DNA of 5,741 nucleotides, from assembly GCA_900552545.1 (NCBI GenBank), contig USAL01000116.1, positions 1-5,741 of the forward strand, read 5' to 3'. Of this stretch, positions 5,476-5,741 are shown piece by piece. Under the pieces are notes generated by a model. The model was not told the origin of the DNA. It did no database searches and saw only the letters and a program-made list of their open reading frames with translations. Position 1 is the first letter of the stretch; every line of letters starts with the position of its first letter. Position numbers and translations under genes: made by a program. The stretch comes from an uncultured Sutterella sp. Lineage in GTDB: Bacteria; Pseudomonadota; Gammaproteobacteria; Burkholderiales; Burkholderiaceae_F.

Positions 5476-5519
5476 ATTCATTTAATCCTGTCATTACAGA
5501 GATAGTTTTACACTATTTT

Positions 5520-5528
5520 ATTGTACCA
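5520..5528 (-). promoter_or_regulatory. Extended -10 promoter of the minD fragment
   Basis: On the - strand TGGTACAAT (5520-5528) is an extended -10 element about 40 bases before the minD start. No good -35 box lies 17 bases further up, which is tolerable for an extended -10. The style suits a low-GC Firmicute. Confidence 0.45.
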
Positions 5529-5551
5529 CGAAAATTCACAGAATGATACTG

Positions 5552-5585
5552 TTTTTCAACCATTTCCCGGGAAAAGGTTAAAAAA
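5552..5585. repeat. 34-base near-perfect palindrome
   Basis: Arms 5552-5568 and 5569-5585 match at 15 of 17 positions, with no spacer, centred on CCCGGG. The mismatches are at 5557/5580 and 5562/5575. T-runs precede it and A-runs follow it on the + strand, so it is not a terminator in either direction. It lies at or near the right edge of the AT-rich block, upstream of the minD promoter. It could be an operator or a join-prone site. Confidence 0.6.
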
Positions 5586-5602
5586 AGCGTCTTCTATTAC
5601 TC

Positions 5603-5643
5603 AAAAGGGGCCTTCCGGCCCAAACCGGAAAGCCCCCGTTTTT
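5603..5643 (-). terminator. Terminator of the rightmost gene, possibly bidirectional
   Basis: GGGGCCTTCCGG (5607-5618) pairs with CCGGAAAGCCCC (5625-5636), 11 pairs and one C-A mismatch, around CCCAAA. On the - strand it is followed by TTTT (complement of 5603-5606) and lies about 22 bases after the stop at 5659. On the + strand it is followed by TTTTT (5639-5643), so it could also stop + strand transcription. Confidence 0.75.
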
Positions 5644-5658
5644 ACAGAGATCTGTTTT

Positions 5659-5741
5659 TTAGAACTTGGCGATATCCGCCGTGGTGATGGCCTTGCCGGG
5701 CAGCGTGCGTGCATCGGCATTCTCATTCAGGGCCAGCTTGC
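5659..5741 (-). CDS. C-terminal end of an unidentified protein (partial)
   Basis: Twenty-six codons up to a TAA at 5659-5661 on the - strand, running off the right edge. The protein ends in PGKAITTADIAKF. Codon use is GC-rich like nadE and ompA, and unlike the neighbouring AT-rich block. The pattern DA-R-T followed by T-x-x-DI faintly recalls the end of iron-containing alcohol dehydrogenases, but the match is too short to name it. The good terminator just downstream supports this as a real gene end. Confidence 0.6.
   Translation of the reverse strand, partial: KLALNENADARTLPGKAITTADIAKF

Noticed and set aside
4380..5594. GAAGAC (4380-4385) and GTCTTC (5589-5594) as terminal inverted repeats of a mobile element
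   Set aside because: Only six bases match, there is no transposase and no target duplication, and chance is sufficient.

Overview
The window is a mosaic. Bases 1 to about 4396, and again from about 5595 to the end, are GC-rich. They carry genes that look betaproteobacterial, most like a gut Burkholderiales such as Sutterella or Parasutterella; this taxon guess rests on protein flavour and base composition, not on a search. Between them, about 4397-5590 is AT-rich and holds two 3'-truncated genes that look foreign to that host and to each other: a Bacteroidetes-type NrtR/AraR-like Nudix regulator with a Bacteroidetes-style promoter, and the N-terminal part of a Clostridia-type MinD ATPase.

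Left block, + strand: a strong intrinsic terminator (51-88) belonging to a gene outside the window, a structured leader, then nadE (205-1899, glutamine-dependent NAD+ synthetase) and, 210 bases on, glnB (2110-2448, PII signal protein). PII reports carbon/nitrogen/energy status and NadE consumes glutamine and ATP, so the pairing makes metabolic sense. Facing them on the - strand is a short OmpA-like peptidoglycan-binding envelope protein (2819-3490) with a clear intrinsic terminator (2732-2770). The space between the convergent glnB and ompA genes holds terminators for both sides and a strongly purine-rich stretch.

From 3491 to 4396 no gene is convincing. The stretch contains the ompA leader and upstream region (hairpin, 10-base tandem repeat) and a possible + strand transcript start at 4083-4088, followed by a long hairpin at 4126-4169. 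This sequence is cut off at about 4397, where the AT-rich block begins in mid-gene.

Right side: the AT-rich block ends near 5580-5595, next to a 34-base near-palindrome (5552-5585). The GC-rich type then resumes with a hairpin terminator (5607-5643) and the last 26 codons of a - strand gene (5659-5741).

The most economical reading of the central block is a sequencing or assembly chimera joining three gut taxa. Capture of two small DNA fragments by the betaproteobacterium is the alternative. I see no CRISPR array, tRNA, rRNA, transposase, integrase or coherent new multi-gene system. The main result is the mosaic itself, plus some regulatory-looking structure in the gene-free stretches.
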